From NCBI GenBank assembly GCA_030631445.1, contig DAOVLD010000044.1, forward strand, positions 1-9,787: a DNA stretch of 9,787 nucleotides, written 5' to 3'. The notes beneath the pieces are model-generated. The model was not told the origin of the DNA. It did no database searches and saw only the letters and a program-made list of their open reading frames with translations. The translations under genes were made by a program, and so were the position numbers. Every line of letters begins with the position of its first letter. Position 1 is the first letter of the stretch. Positions 1 to 6,860 of the stretch are shown piece after piece. This DNA comes from Bacteroidota bacterium. GTDB lineage: Bacteria; Bacteroidota; Bacteroidia; Bacteroidales; VadinHA17.

Positions 1-1
1 C

Positions 2-187
2 CTGGTTGATGAACGGTTTACTTCTAAGATAGCCATGCAGGCAATGGTTTCAGGTGGCATGAAAAAACAAAAGCGCAGAGATAAGGCAAATGTGGATAAG
101 ATAAGTGCTGCAATTATCCTGCAGTCTTTCCTTGATCAAAAAAATCCACAGTCCACAGTCGGCAATCTAAAAACTCGAAACCCGTAA
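2..187 (+). CDS. ruvX: RuvX/YqgF Holliday junction resolvase family protein, 3' part
   Basis: Only the last 61 residues are present; the 5' end lies off the left edge. The family is an RNase H-fold nuclease, annotated as a putative Holliday junction resolvase and also linked to pre-16S rRNA 5' processing. Visible signatures are DERFTS (fragment residues 3-8) and a lysine-rich stretch leading into [16 protein letters not shown] (30-45), which holds the conserved VD-x-x-A-A-I-I-L block with the last catalytic aspartate. The final 14 or so residues (after FLDQKN) are not family-like: they are encoded by a tandem heptamer array that also supplies the TAA stop. The next gene, def, begins 71 nt downstream on the same strand; ruvX followed by def is a common Bacteroidota order, so one operon is likely. 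Confidence 0.9.
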   Translation: MVDERFTSKIAMQAMVSGGMKKQKRRDKANVDKISAAIILQSFLDQKNPQSTVGNLKTRNP

Positions 188-202
188 CCCGAAACTCGTA
201 AC
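145..202. repeat. Heptamer word array at the ruvX stop codon
   Basis: Two copies of TCCACAG (145-151, 152-158) are followed by four contiguous 7-nt units: AACTCGA (172-178), AACCCGT (179-185), AACCCGA (186-192) and AACTCGT (193-199), then AAC. The consensus is AACYCGW. The ruvX stop TAA (185-187) lies inside the array, so the array encodes the end of RuvX and runs into the spacer before def. Units are read directly from the sequence; function unknown. Confidence 0.8.
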
Positions 203-258
203 ATTTTAGTCATTTAAACTATGAGGCAATTGAATAGTTGCAAAAAAATTTAAATAAC

Positions 259-834
259 ATGATATTTCCTGTTTACGTGTATGGACATCCGGTATTAAGA
301 AAAGCAGCCGGTATTATTGATAAGGATTACAAAGATCTGCAACAGTATATAGCCAATATGTTTGAAACAATGTATGATTCTGACGGGATTGGCCTGGCAG
401 CTCCACAGGTGGGCAAATCTATTCGGTTATTTGTTGTCGATACTACCTCACTTGAGGATGAAGATCCTTCACTTAAGGATTTCAAGAAGGCATTTATCAA
501 TCCATTGATTCTTGAAAGGACCGATGAAATCTCTCCTTTCAATGAAGGATGCCTTAGTATCCCCGGAATCAGGGAAGATGTATCTCGAGAATCAAAGATA
601 AGGATATCATACTATGACAGGGATTTTAATTTTTTTGATGAATGGTATGACGGAATACTTTCAAGAATTATCCAGCACGAATATGATCATCTGGATGGTA
701 TTTTATTTACCGATCATTTAGCTCCTTTAAAAAAACGCCTTTTGAAAAACAAGCTGAATGGAATATCAAAAGGTAAATTCGATGTTGATTATAAAACAGT
801 TCTTCCAGGGAAAAAGATTAGAAGAAGGGAATAG
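259..834 (+). CDS. def: Peptide deformylase
   Basis: This cytoplasmic metalloenzyme removes the N-formyl group from the initiator methionine of new proteins. All three family motifs are intact in the 191-residue product: GIGLAAPQ (43-50), EGCLS (96-100, metal ligand C98) and HEYDH (140-144, metal ligands H140 and H144, catalytic E141). The length is normal for the family. I start at ATG 259 (MIFPVYVYGHPVLRK), which matches the usual Bacteroidota N terminus; an in-frame TTG at 238 would add seven unsupported residues. No Shine-Dalgarno is seen, only an A/T-rich leader. No clear promoter lies between ruvX and def, so cotranscription with ruvX is likely. The final Arg-Glu codons and the TAG stop fall inside a 9-nt tandem array, so the basic tail KKIRRRE is partly repeat-derived. 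Function is very secure. Confidence 0.97.
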   Translation: MIFPVYVYGHPVLRKAAGIIDKDYKDLQQYIANMFETMYDSDGIGLAAPQVGKSIRLFVVDTTSLEDEDPSLKDFKKAFINPLILERTDEISPFNEGCLSIPGIREDVSRESKIRISYYDRDFNFFDEWYDGILSRIIQHEYDHLDGILFTDHLAPLKKRLLKNKLNGISKGKFDVDYKTVLPGKKIRRRE

Positions 835-862
835 AGGGGATAAAGGGAATAAAGGGGAGAAG
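827..862. repeat. 9-nt tandem array across the def stop codon
   Basis: There are four consecutive 9-nt units: GGGAATAGA (827-835), GGGGATAAA (836-844), GGGAATAAA (845-853) and GGGGAGAAG (854-862). The TAG in the first unit (832-834) is the stop codon of def. The array starts inside the coding region and leads directly into the next repeat block. Confidence 0.75.
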
Positions 863-868
863 AGTGGA

Positions 869-990
869 AAGTTGAAAGTTTGTAAAGTTCAACGCTTACT
901 TTGGAATAGTTGAAAGTTGAAAGTTTGTAAAGTTGAAAGTGAAGAGAGAAGAGAAGAAGTTGAAAGTTTGTAAAGTTCAACGCTTACTTT
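869..990. repeat. 34-nt exact direct repeat plus a partial third copy
   Basis: Positions 869-902 and 957-990 are identical over 34 nt (starting AAGTTGAAAGTTTG, ending CGCTTACTTT). A third partial copy at 914-934 matches the first 21 nt and then diverges. Each full copy contains a 6-bp inverted repeat, GTTGAA/TTCAAC, separated by 11 nt (871-893, 959-981). The middle copy resolves into heptamers AAAGTTG (913-919), AAAGTTT (920-926), a GT insertion, AAAGTTG (929-935) and AAAGTGA (936-942). Confidence 0.85.
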
Positions 991-1052
991 TTACTCTTTA
1001 CTCTTTTGACTTTTTACTTTATAACTTTATAACTTTTAACTTTTTACTCTTT
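986..1052. repeat. T-rich heptamer array (ACTTTTT words)
   Basis: Nine consecutive words of 7-9 nt each begin with ACT: ACTTTTT, ACTCTTT, ACTCTTTTG, ACTTTTT, ACTTTATA, ACTTTATA, ACTTTTA, ACTTTTT and ACTCTTT. Read on the minus strand, the block resembles the AAAGTTG-word block at 866-942 with only scattered mismatches. The two blocks therefore form an imperfect inverted repeat that could fold into a long hairpin. This may end def transcription, but that role is inferred. Confidence 0.7.
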
Positions 1053-1102
1053 GGAATGGTGGAACATTCCCTGCCTTGCCGGCAGGCAGGCAACATTCCA
1101 AA
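1050..1102. repeat. Nested palindrome with a GC-rich core
   Basis: The outer arms TTTGGAATG (1050-1058) and CATTCCAAA (1094-1102) are perfect reverse complements (9 bp). Between them, 1070-1090 is a near-perfect palindrome centred between 1080 and 1081: ten pairs of CTGCC/GGCAG type with one unpaired T at 1076. A competing hairpin pairs GGAATG (1053-1058) with CATTCC (1065-1070). This is a REP-like structured element; no flanking transposase is visible. Confidence 0.75.
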
Positions 1103-1185
1103 ATAACTACGATTTATCCTGAAGGGCCTTATTTTTATCTGGTTTTTATTAAATTTACCTTGATGGTAATTAATAACCAGTCTGA

Positions 1186-3309
1186 ATGCTAAACCGGTTT
1201 TTTAGTGAAGTCCCTTTCCTGAGGCTTATATTGCCGTTTTGTTTAGGAATATTATCAGGGTTTGCTACTCAGTTAGAAAGAAATTTTCTGATTGTTGTGT
1301 TAGTATTTCTTTTAATGATTATTGGTGTCGACCTGATCCTGAAAATTTCGTCAAAATTTTCACGGGAATGGATATATGGAATTATTCTCCAGTTGATCTT
1401 GTTTGTATCCGGATTAATAGTTGTTGAATTACGAAGATCAACCCCTGATTACAGGGATCACCTGAATGGTCATAATCTGATAATTGCCGATTTAGTGGAG
1501 TTCCCTGAGAAAAAGCCCAACAGTTACAAGGCAATTGCCAGGGTAAGAGCAGTAAAGAATCAGGGGAACTGGAAACAAACAGGAGGGAGGTGTCTGATCT
1601 ATTTTCGGAAAGATGATAATTCGAGAAATCTTATGCCGGGTGACAGGATAATTTTTAGTTCCCGTTTCAGTGAGATCCCTTTCAACGGGAATCCTTATGA
1701 GTTCAACTACAAAAAGTATATGCACCGGCACGGGGTATTTAAACAAATATTTCTTGAAACGGATGGATGGGAAAAGATAGGAGAGAATAAGGGAAGCCCG
1801 TTGCTTCTTGCAGCAGTGAAGATGCAAAATCATTTGTTTCAGAAATACATGGAATATGGTATGAAGGATGATGTGCTGGAGGTTGCAGGCGCCCTTACTT
1901 TGGGGCTTAGAGAAAAACTGGGGGACGAAATTAAGCAGTCATACAGAGTTTCCGGTGCAGTGCATATTCTCGCAATAAGCGGATTGCATGTTGGTATCTT
2001 ATATATGGTATTATTTTATTCCTTATCATTTCTAAAAAAAACACGTTATGGAAAGATTGTCATGGTATTGGTTATTTTGTGTGCTTTGTGGTTTTTTGCA
2101 TTATTAACCGGTTTATCCCCTTCAGTTCTCCGGGCAAGCACAATGTTTTCGTTTGTTCTGATAGGTCAGTCTCTCAGACGTCATTCCAATGTGTATAACT
2201 CCCTGGCAATTTCAGCATTTATTCTTCTTTTCATTAATCCGACATTGATTTCTAATGTAGGGTTTCAGTTGTCTTATTGTGCTGTGTTAGGTATTGTTAT
2301 CCTTCAACCACGCCTGCATAATCTTATGCGCAGCAGATTATGGTTAATTGATAAAATTTCAGGTTTGATTGCAGTGTCCATTGCTGCTCAACTGGCTGCA
2401 TTTCCTCTGAGTTTGTATTATTTTCATCAATTCCCTGTTTATTTCTGGCTTACCAATATTATTGTAATTCCTTTTACAACACTGATACTTTATAGTGGAT
2501 TCCTTTTTTTTGTATTTTCATTCCAGCCACTTGTTGCCGGATTTATTGGGAAAGTACAGGCATTATTAATAAATGGAATGAATGTTAGTGTTGAGACAAT
2601 AAGAGATTTTCCAATATCAATAATTGATGAAGTCTATATTTCTGAGGCAGAAAGTGTAATTCTTTATTGTATCGTAATTTTTACAAGCCTGTTTTTAATT
2701 CGAAAAAAGGGTGCATTTTTCCTTCCGGTACTTGGTTCTGTTTTACTTTTGTTATCAATAAATCTGTATCAGTTGTACGGAGAACTCAGGCAAAAAAGTG
2801 TCGTATTATACAATATTAATGGGGTTACTGCAATAAATTTTATTAATGGCAGAACAAGTTATATGGTTTATGATGCCGGTAAAAAAAACATGGAAAATCA
2901 GCTTAATTATTATACTGAAAATCATATGATTGCATCCGGTATTAATAAAGCGGTTATGTTTTCACTGGCACCTGTTTCGAAAGGCAGAACAGTATTTCAC
3001 GACAACTCTCTTTTTCTTCATAATGGATTTATAAGTTACAATAATTTGCATTTTTTTATTTATTTTGATGGTTTTCAAGGTGCATTCAACGATGGTAAAA
3101 AGGTAAATGTTGATTACCTTATTTATTCAAATCCTGAGGGGATGAATGTTAGTAATTTGAAAAAAGGAATAGTCTTTAATGAGCTTATAATAAGTTCTAT
3201 GATACCTGAATGGAAAGTTCGTTTGCTTAAGGAAGAATGTGACAGAAACAATATTTCCTGTTACCGTGTAAGAGATGATGGCCCCTATATTTTTGGCTTT
3301 GAAAAGTAG
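1186..3309 (+). CDS. comEC: ComEC/Rec2 family competence membrane protein
   Basis: A 707-residue inner-membrane protein of the ComEC/Rec2 family, the channel for single-stranded DNA uptake in natural transformation. Order of parts: N-terminal hydrophobic segments (about 9-80); a soluble, OB-like DUF4131 region (about 98-192); then the polytopic Competence domain (about 228-530). That domain carries the family signatures HILAISGLHVGIL (260-272), GLSPSVLRASTMF (309-321) and NVGFQLSYCAVLGI (357-370). The C-terminal region (about 538-707) resembles the metallo-beta-lactamase-like part of ComEC (VLYNINGVTAI, MVYDAGKK) but has no HxHxDH metal motif. The ATG at 1186 follows a long repeat spacer, and no Shine-Dalgarno is present. 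It is separated from trkA by 87 nt. No other competence gene is in the window, so a role in transformation here is family-based inference. Confidence 0.93.
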   Translation: MLNRFFSEVPFLRLILPFCLGILSGFATQLERNFLIVVLVFLLMIIGVDLILKISSKFSREWIYGIILQLILFVSGLIVVELRRSTPDYRDHLNGHNLIIADLVEFPEKKPNSYKAIARVRAVKNQGNWKQTGGRCLIYFRKDDNSRNLMPGDRIIFSSRFSEIPFNGNPYEFNYKKYMHRHGVFKQIFLETDGWEKIGENKGSPLLLAAVKMQNHLFQKYMEYGMKDDVLEVAGALTLGLREKLGDEIKQSYRVSGAVHILAISGLHVGILYMVLFYSLSFLKKTRYGKIVMVLVILCALWFFALLTGLSPSVLRASTMFSFVLIGQSLRRHSNVYNSLAISAFILLFINPTLISNVGFQLSYCAVLGIVILQPRLHNLMRSRLWLIDKISGLIAVSIAAQLAAFPLSLYYFHQFPVYFWLTNIIVIPFTTLILYSGFLFFVFSFQPLVAGFIGKVQALLINGMNVSVETIRDFPISIIDEVYISEAESVILYCIVIFTSLFLIRKKGAFFLPVLGSVLLLLSINLYQLYGELRQKSVVLYNINGVTAINFINGRTSYMVYDAGKKNMENQLNYYTENHMIASGINKAVMFSLAPVSKGRTVFHDNSLFLHNGFISYNNLHFFIYFDGFQGAFNDGKKVNVDYLIYSNPEGMNVSNLKKGIVFNELIISSMIPEWKVRLLKEECDRNNISCYRVRDDGPYIFGFEK

Positions 3310-3324
3310 AATTCATTCTGAATT
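3310..3324 (+). other. Small AT-rich stem-loop just after comEC
   Basis: AATTCA (3310-3315) and TGAATT (3319-3324) form a 6-bp perfect inverted repeat with a 3-nt loop, directly after the comEC TAG. It is AT-rich and has no clean T-run after it, so it would be a weak terminator at best. Confidence 0.25.
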
Positions 3325-3345
3325 ATGAAAAATTCCGGTAAAAAT

Positions 3346-3378
3346 ATTGGTTAATTATTCTGATTATCCCTTAATTTG
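3346..3378 (+). promoter_or_regulatory. Possible Bacteroidota promoter for trkA-trkH
   Basis: TTAATTTG (3371-3378) matches the -7 consensus TAnnTTTG at all but one defined position. ATTG (3346-3349) lies 21 nt upstream and resembles the -33 TTTG. Transcription would start near 3383-3385, leaving a short leader before the trkA ATG codons at 3397 and 3412. Both elements are imperfect. Confidence 0.4.
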
Positions 3379-3396
3379 CCAGATTATTGAAGAATA

Positions 3397-4749
3397 ATGA
3401 AATTAAAATCAATGAGAATTATTATTGGAGGTGCCGGGGAAGTTGGAACACACCTGGCAAGGATTCTAAGTAATGAGAACCATGATATTGTAGTTATTGA
3501 TCCTGATGAGGATAAACTGCGATTAATTGATTCATCATTGGATGTTATGGCTATGGTGGGTTCGGCTACTTCAATTGAGCTTCTTGAAGAATCCGGAATA
3601 AAAAAGGCTGATTTATTTATTGCCGTTGCAAATACCGAGCATACCAATATTACGGCTGCCATTCTTGGAAAAAAACTGGGCGCTAAAATAACAGTTGCCC
3701 GTATTGATAATAATGAGTTTCTTAAGTATTCGAACACTAAACTTTTCAGAAGCCTGGGAATTGATTACCTCATCTATCCTGAAAAGATTGCTTCAAGAGA
3801 GATAGTTGGTTTACTTCGACAGACAGGTACCACCGAATTCATTAATTTTACCGGTGGAATGCTTTCTTTATTTGTTTTGAAACTTGATAAAAATGCACCT
3901 GTTATAAATAAAACATTGCAGGAAGTTTCCCGGAATGAAGGTGCCCTTAATTACAGGGCAGTGGCTATTACCCGCGATGGAGAAACAATAATACCGCGTG
4001 GTGATAATATATTTAAACTAAATGATACAGTATATGTTGTATCAAACAAGGCAGGACTTAAAGATGTTTTGAAATATTCAGGCAAGGAACATTATGGTAT
4101 TAAAAACCTTATGATATTGGGTGGAAGCCGGATTGGTAAACTTACTGCTACAAAGCTGGAAAATGAATACCAGATAAAACTAATTGAAATTGATAAGGCA
4201 AAAAGTATTCAATTAGCAGATCTCCTCGAAAATACCCTGGTAATAAATGGTGATGGGCGTGATATTGACCTGCTTAATTCCGAGGGATTGCAGAATATGG
4301 ATGCTTTTATTGCAGTTACCGGTAATTCTGAAACAAATATTCTCTCATGCCAGCTTGCCCGGAAAATGGGTGTGAAGAAAACTATTGCAGAGGTTGAGAA
4401 TATAGAATATATTGATCTTGCCGAGAATATGGGAATTGATACGATAATAAATAAGAAACTTATCACTGCCAGCCGGATATCACGATTTACCATGAGTGCC
4501 CAGGTTTCTATGATCAAGTGTCTTACCGGTACTGATGCTGAAGCACTTGAGTTTATTGCAAAACCCGGGTCAAAAATAACGAAAGGTCTTTTAAAGGATA
4601 TTAATTTTCCCAAAGATGCCCTGGTGGGAGGTATTATCAGGGGTAAAACAAGTTTTATTGCTACAGGTAAGTCCAGGGTTGAAGCAAATGACCGGGTTGT
4701 TGTTTTTGCTCTTCCGTCTGCTATACGCAAAATTGAAAGTTTCTTCTAG
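3397..4749 (+). CDS. trkA: Trk potassium uptake regulatory subunit TrkA
   Basis: A cytoplasmic nucleotide-binding subunit that gates the TrkH K+ channel. The 450 residues are two RCK repeats in tandem, the full-length TrkA layout. RCK_N 1 spans about 6-130, with the Rossmann glycine motif GGAGEVG (11-17) and acidic D35 at the end of strand 2 (IVVIDPDED). RCK_C 1 spans about 145-225. RCK_N 2 spans about 236-355, with GGSRIG (242-247) and an acidic residue in LIEID (264). RCK_C 2 spans about 368-450. Two ATGs are plausible: 3397 (MKLKSMRIII) and 3412 (MRIIIGG). The second gives the more typical compact N terminus, but neither has a Shine-Dalgarno to decide it. trkH follows 12 nt downstream on the same strand, so the pair is almost certainly one transcription unit. 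Confidence 0.95.
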   Translation: MKLKSMRIIIGGAGEVGTHLARILSNENHDIVVIDPDEDKLRLIDSSLDVMAMVGSATSIELLEESGIKKADLFIAVANTEHTNITAAILGKKLGAKITVARIDNNEFLKYSNTKLFRSLGIDYLIYPEKIASREIVGLLRQTGTTEFINFTGGMLSLFVLKLDKNAPVINKTLQEVSRNEGALNYRAVAITRDGETIIPRGDNIFKLNDTVYVVSNKAGLKDVLKYSGKEHYGIKNLMILGGSRIGKLTATKLENEYQIKLIEIDKAKSIQLADLLENTLVINGDGRDIDLLNSEGLQNMDAFIAVTGNSETNILSCQLARKMGVKKTIAEVENIEYIDLAENMGIDTIINKKLITASRISRFTMSAQVSMIKCLTGTDAEALEFIAKPGSKITKGLLKDINFPKDALVGGIIRGKTSFIATGKSRVEANDRVVVFALPSAIRKIESFF

Positions 4750-4761
4750 TTTAACTATACC

Positions 4762-6210
4762 ATGATAAATTTCAGGATTATCTTTAAGGTGCTGGGATTG
4801 CTCCTCTTACTGGAAGGGCTTTTTATGCTTTTCGCGATTCCTTTTTCTTTGTATTATCATGATAATGACCTGGTACCTATATTAATATCTTCCGGAATTT
4901 CTATTATTACCGGTGGACTTACATGGATATTCTTTATTAAAACTCCAACAAGTTTTGGTAGGCGCGAAGGGTACATTATTGTTACATTTTCCTGGATCAT
5001 TTTTTCTTTCTTCGGTAGTTTGCCATTCGTGCTTAGCGGGGAGATCCCTAATTTTACGGATGCATTTTTTGAAACCATATCTGGTTTCACAACTACCGGC
5101 GCCTCGATCCTTAATGATATTGAATCAATGTCTCACGGATTATTACTTTGGCGTAGTATGACACAGTGGATAGGCGGTATGGGAATTATTGTCCTTTCAA
5201 TTGCCATTCTGCCTATTCTGGGTATTGGGGGAATGCAATTATTTATCGCTGAAGTTCCGGGTCCAACCCCCGATAAGCTTCATCCCAGGATTAAGGCTAC
5301 TGCTACACGTCTTTGGGGTATTTATATAATTTTTACCGGACTTGAAGCTATTTTTTTATTATTCGGCGGTATGGACTTATTTGATGCTGTATGTCATTCA
5401 TTTACAACCATGGCAACCGGTGGGTTTTCAACTAAACAAGCAAGTATAGCTTTTTATGCCTCACCCTATATCCAATACGTTATTACATTTTTTATGTTCC
5501 TCGCCGGAACCAACTTTACCCTTTCATACTTTGCACTTCACATGAAGTTTGGGAAAGTATGGAAGAATGAAGAATTTCGCTTCTATGTTGGACTGTTACT
5601 AGGTGTTACTTTCATTGTATCAGTGGTCCTTTATTTCACTGAAAATCTGCCTGTTGAAGGATCATTCAGGAATGCAGTATTCCAGGTTGTATCAATTATA
5701 ACAACTACCGGATATGTTACAGCAGATTATTCCAGATGGGTTCCGTTTTTATGGGTAATTATCCTTATGCTTATGTTCACCGGGGGGTCTGCAGGTTCAA
5801 CCGGTGGAAGTATTAAGATGATGAGGATACTTTTGTTATTGAAGAACAGCTGGCTTGAATTGAAAAGAATGATCCATCCGAATGCTATTTTACCTGTCAG
5901 GTTTAATCATCGTTCAGTTTCTTCACAGATAATCTCAAATGTTCTGGCTTTTATAATTTTTTATCTGTTAATTACTATTTTTGGAGTAATAGTTATTTCA
6001 TTTCTGGGTTATGATCTTGATTCATCTTTCGGAGCAGTGGCAGCAACTCTTGGCAATGTAGGTCCGGGAATAGGAGCAGTAGGACCGGCAGAAAACTATT
6101 ATCATTTCTCCGGTTTTGGTAAATGGTTCCTTTCATTTCTGATGTTGATGGGCCGCCTTGAATTGCTTACTGTTCTTGTAATATTCTCACCATCATTCTG
6201 GAAAAAATAG
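4762..6210 (+). CDS. trkH: Trk/Ktr-type potassium transporter TrkH
   Basis: The membrane K+ channel subunit (482 residues), partner of the upstream TrkA. It shows the fourfold membrane-pore-membrane design. The four filter loops are readable: TTTGAS (110-115, G113), ATGGFST (218-224, G220), TTTGY (314-318, G317) and GNVGPG (431-436). GGSAGSTGGSIK (341-352) matches the glycine-rich intramembrane loop in the middle of the third repeat, which regulates gating. GRLELLT (464-470) is the family's C-terminal signature, with the conserved arginine at 465. The ATG at 4762 is 12 nt after the trkA stop. Downstream it converges on the minus-strand TsaC/YciO-like gene with only 15 nt between stop codons and no obvious terminator hairpin, so the transcripts may overlap at their 3' ends. 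Confidence 0.96.
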   Translation: MINFRIIFKVLGLLLLLEGLFMLFAIPFSLYYHDNDLVPILISSGISIITGGLTWIFFIKTPTSFGRREGYIIVTFSWIIFSFFGSLPFVLSGEIPNFTDAFFETISGFTTTGASILNDIESMSHGLLLWRSMTQWIGGMGIIVLSIAILPILGIGGMQLFIAEVPGPTPDKLHPRIKATATRLWGIYIIFTGLEAIFLLFGGMDLFDAVCHSFTTMATGGFSTKQASIAFYASPYIQYVITFFMFLAGTNFTLSYFALHMKFGKVWKNEEFRFYVGLLLGVTFIVSVVLYFTENLPVEGSFRNAVFQVVSIITTTGYVTADYSRWVPFLWVIILMLMFTGGSAGSTGGSIKMMRILLLLKNSWLELKRMIHPNAILPVRFNHRSVSSQIISNVLAFIIFYLLITIFGVIVISFLGYDLDSSFGAVAATLGNVGPGIGAVGPAENYYHFSGFGKWFLSFLMLMGRLELLTVLVIFSPSFWKK

Positions 6211-6220
6211 GATAAGCGTT

Positions 6221-6241
6221 AACTCTCAACCCCTAACCTGT
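6221..6241. repeat. Short heptamer run in the trkH / TsaC-like convergent junction
   Basis: There are three 7-nt units: AACTCTC (6221-6227), AACCCCT (6228-6234) and AACCTGT (6235-6241). They resemble the AACYCGW words near ruvX. The run covers the stop codon (6226-6228) and last few codons of the minus-strand gene. With only three imperfect units this is weaker than the other arrays. Confidence 0.45.
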
Positions 6242-6840
6242 CCTAATCCTTCCCTGATCACTAACGGTTCATCACCTGTGCAATCAATTATAGTTGATGC
6301 CTCATTTTTTCCATAGCCGCCATCAATAACAATGTCAACCAAATCCCGGTATTTTTCGAATATCAACTCAGGATCAGTGGTATATTCAATAACATCATCA
6401 GGGTCGTGGATTGAGGTTGTAATAATTGGTCTTCCCAAACGGCGGACTATTTCAAGAACAATATTATTATCAGGGATCCTTATCCCAATGGTTTTCTTTT
6501 TGGTTTTAAATATTTTAGGCACCTGGCTATTTGCATGTAAAATAAAAGTAAAAGGACCGGGAAGATTCTTTTTCATTAATTTGAAAATATCATTGTCAAC
6601 TTGCTTTGTGTACCCGGAAAGATGGCTTAGATCATGAAAGATAACAGAGAAGTCGGATTTTGACGGATCTACTCCCTTGATACGTGCCACTTTTTCAACA
6701 GCCCGGTGATTTTTCAAATCACATCCCAGTCCATAAACAGTATCTGTCGGATATATTATAAGCCCACCATCATCGAGTGTTTTTACTACTTTTTCTAAAA
6801 GTTTTTCGCTAGGATTTTCTGAGTAAATTTTAACCAGCAT
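6226..6840 (-). CDS. L-threonylcarbamoyladenylate synthase family protein (TsaC/Sua5/YrdC, YciO-type)
   Basis: A YrdC-fold protein of 204 residues. TsaC enzymes make threonylcarbamoyl-AMP from threonine, bicarbonate and ATP for the universal tRNA t6A37 modification in the cytoplasm. Family motifs: YPTDTVYGLGC (30-40), IKGVDPSKSDFSVI (54-67), LPGPFTFIL (93-101), GIRIPDN (119-125), GRPIITTS (136-143) and STIID (182-186). The overall pattern (lysine-rich linker then TIGIRIP, REGLG near the end) is closest to what I recall of the YciO branch; the C-terminal Sua5 domain is absent. YciO members are less certain t6A enzymes, so I give no symbol. The start at 6840 (MLVKIYSENP) follows the family. A longer frame from 6951 would translate a repeat leader and the ffs U-tract region. 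It lies downstream of ffs on the same strand. Confidence 0.9.
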   Translation of the reverse strand: MLVKIYSENPSEKLLEKVVKTLDDGGLIIYPTDTVYGLGCDLKNHRAVEKVARIKGVDPSKSDFSVIFHDLSHLSGYTKQVDNDIFKLMKKNLPGPFTFILHANSQVPKIFKTKKKTIGIRIPDNNIVLEIVRRLGRPIITTSIHDPDDVIEYTTDPELIFEKYRDLVDIVIDGGYGKNEASTIIDCTGDEPLVIREGLGQVRG

Positions 6841-6860
6841 CTTATAACAATTATGTAAAG

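Larger units (their letters stand above)
835..1185. other. 351-nt gene-free, repeat-filled spacer between def and comEC
   Basis: No credible gene lies here; the reading frames that exist simply translate repeats. Contents in order: the end of the 9-nt array; purine-rich AAAGTTG words with a 34-nt exact direct repeat; a T-rich block of ACTTTTT words; a nested palindrome with a GC-rich core; then about 80 nt of unremarkable AT-rich sequence before comEC. A TAAATTTA at 1150-1157 is one mismatch from the Bacteroidota -7 element, but no TTTG sits at the expected -33 distance, so the comEC promoter is uncertain. Confidence 0.8.

Noticed and set aside
238..258. TTG start for def at 238
   Set aside because: Adds seven residues with no family support; ATG 259 gives the standard start of the enzyme.
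789..980. 63-residue minus-strand reading frame rich in LYKLSTF and SLYPLYSL repeats
   Set aside because: It is just the translation of the repeat words in the def-comEC spacer and overlaps the def tail.
869..1052. CRISPR-like array from the 34-nt direct repeat
   Set aside because: Only two full copies, spacers are themselves repeat words, and no cas genes are nearby.
1150..1157. TAAATTTA as a firm comEC promoter
   Set aside because: One mismatch to the -7 consensus and no TTTG at 19-21 nt upstream; recorded only as a weak candidate.
4209..4730. 173-residue minus-strand reading frame
   Set aside because: Antisense shadow of trkA with no recognisable domain; trkA is intact on the plus strand.
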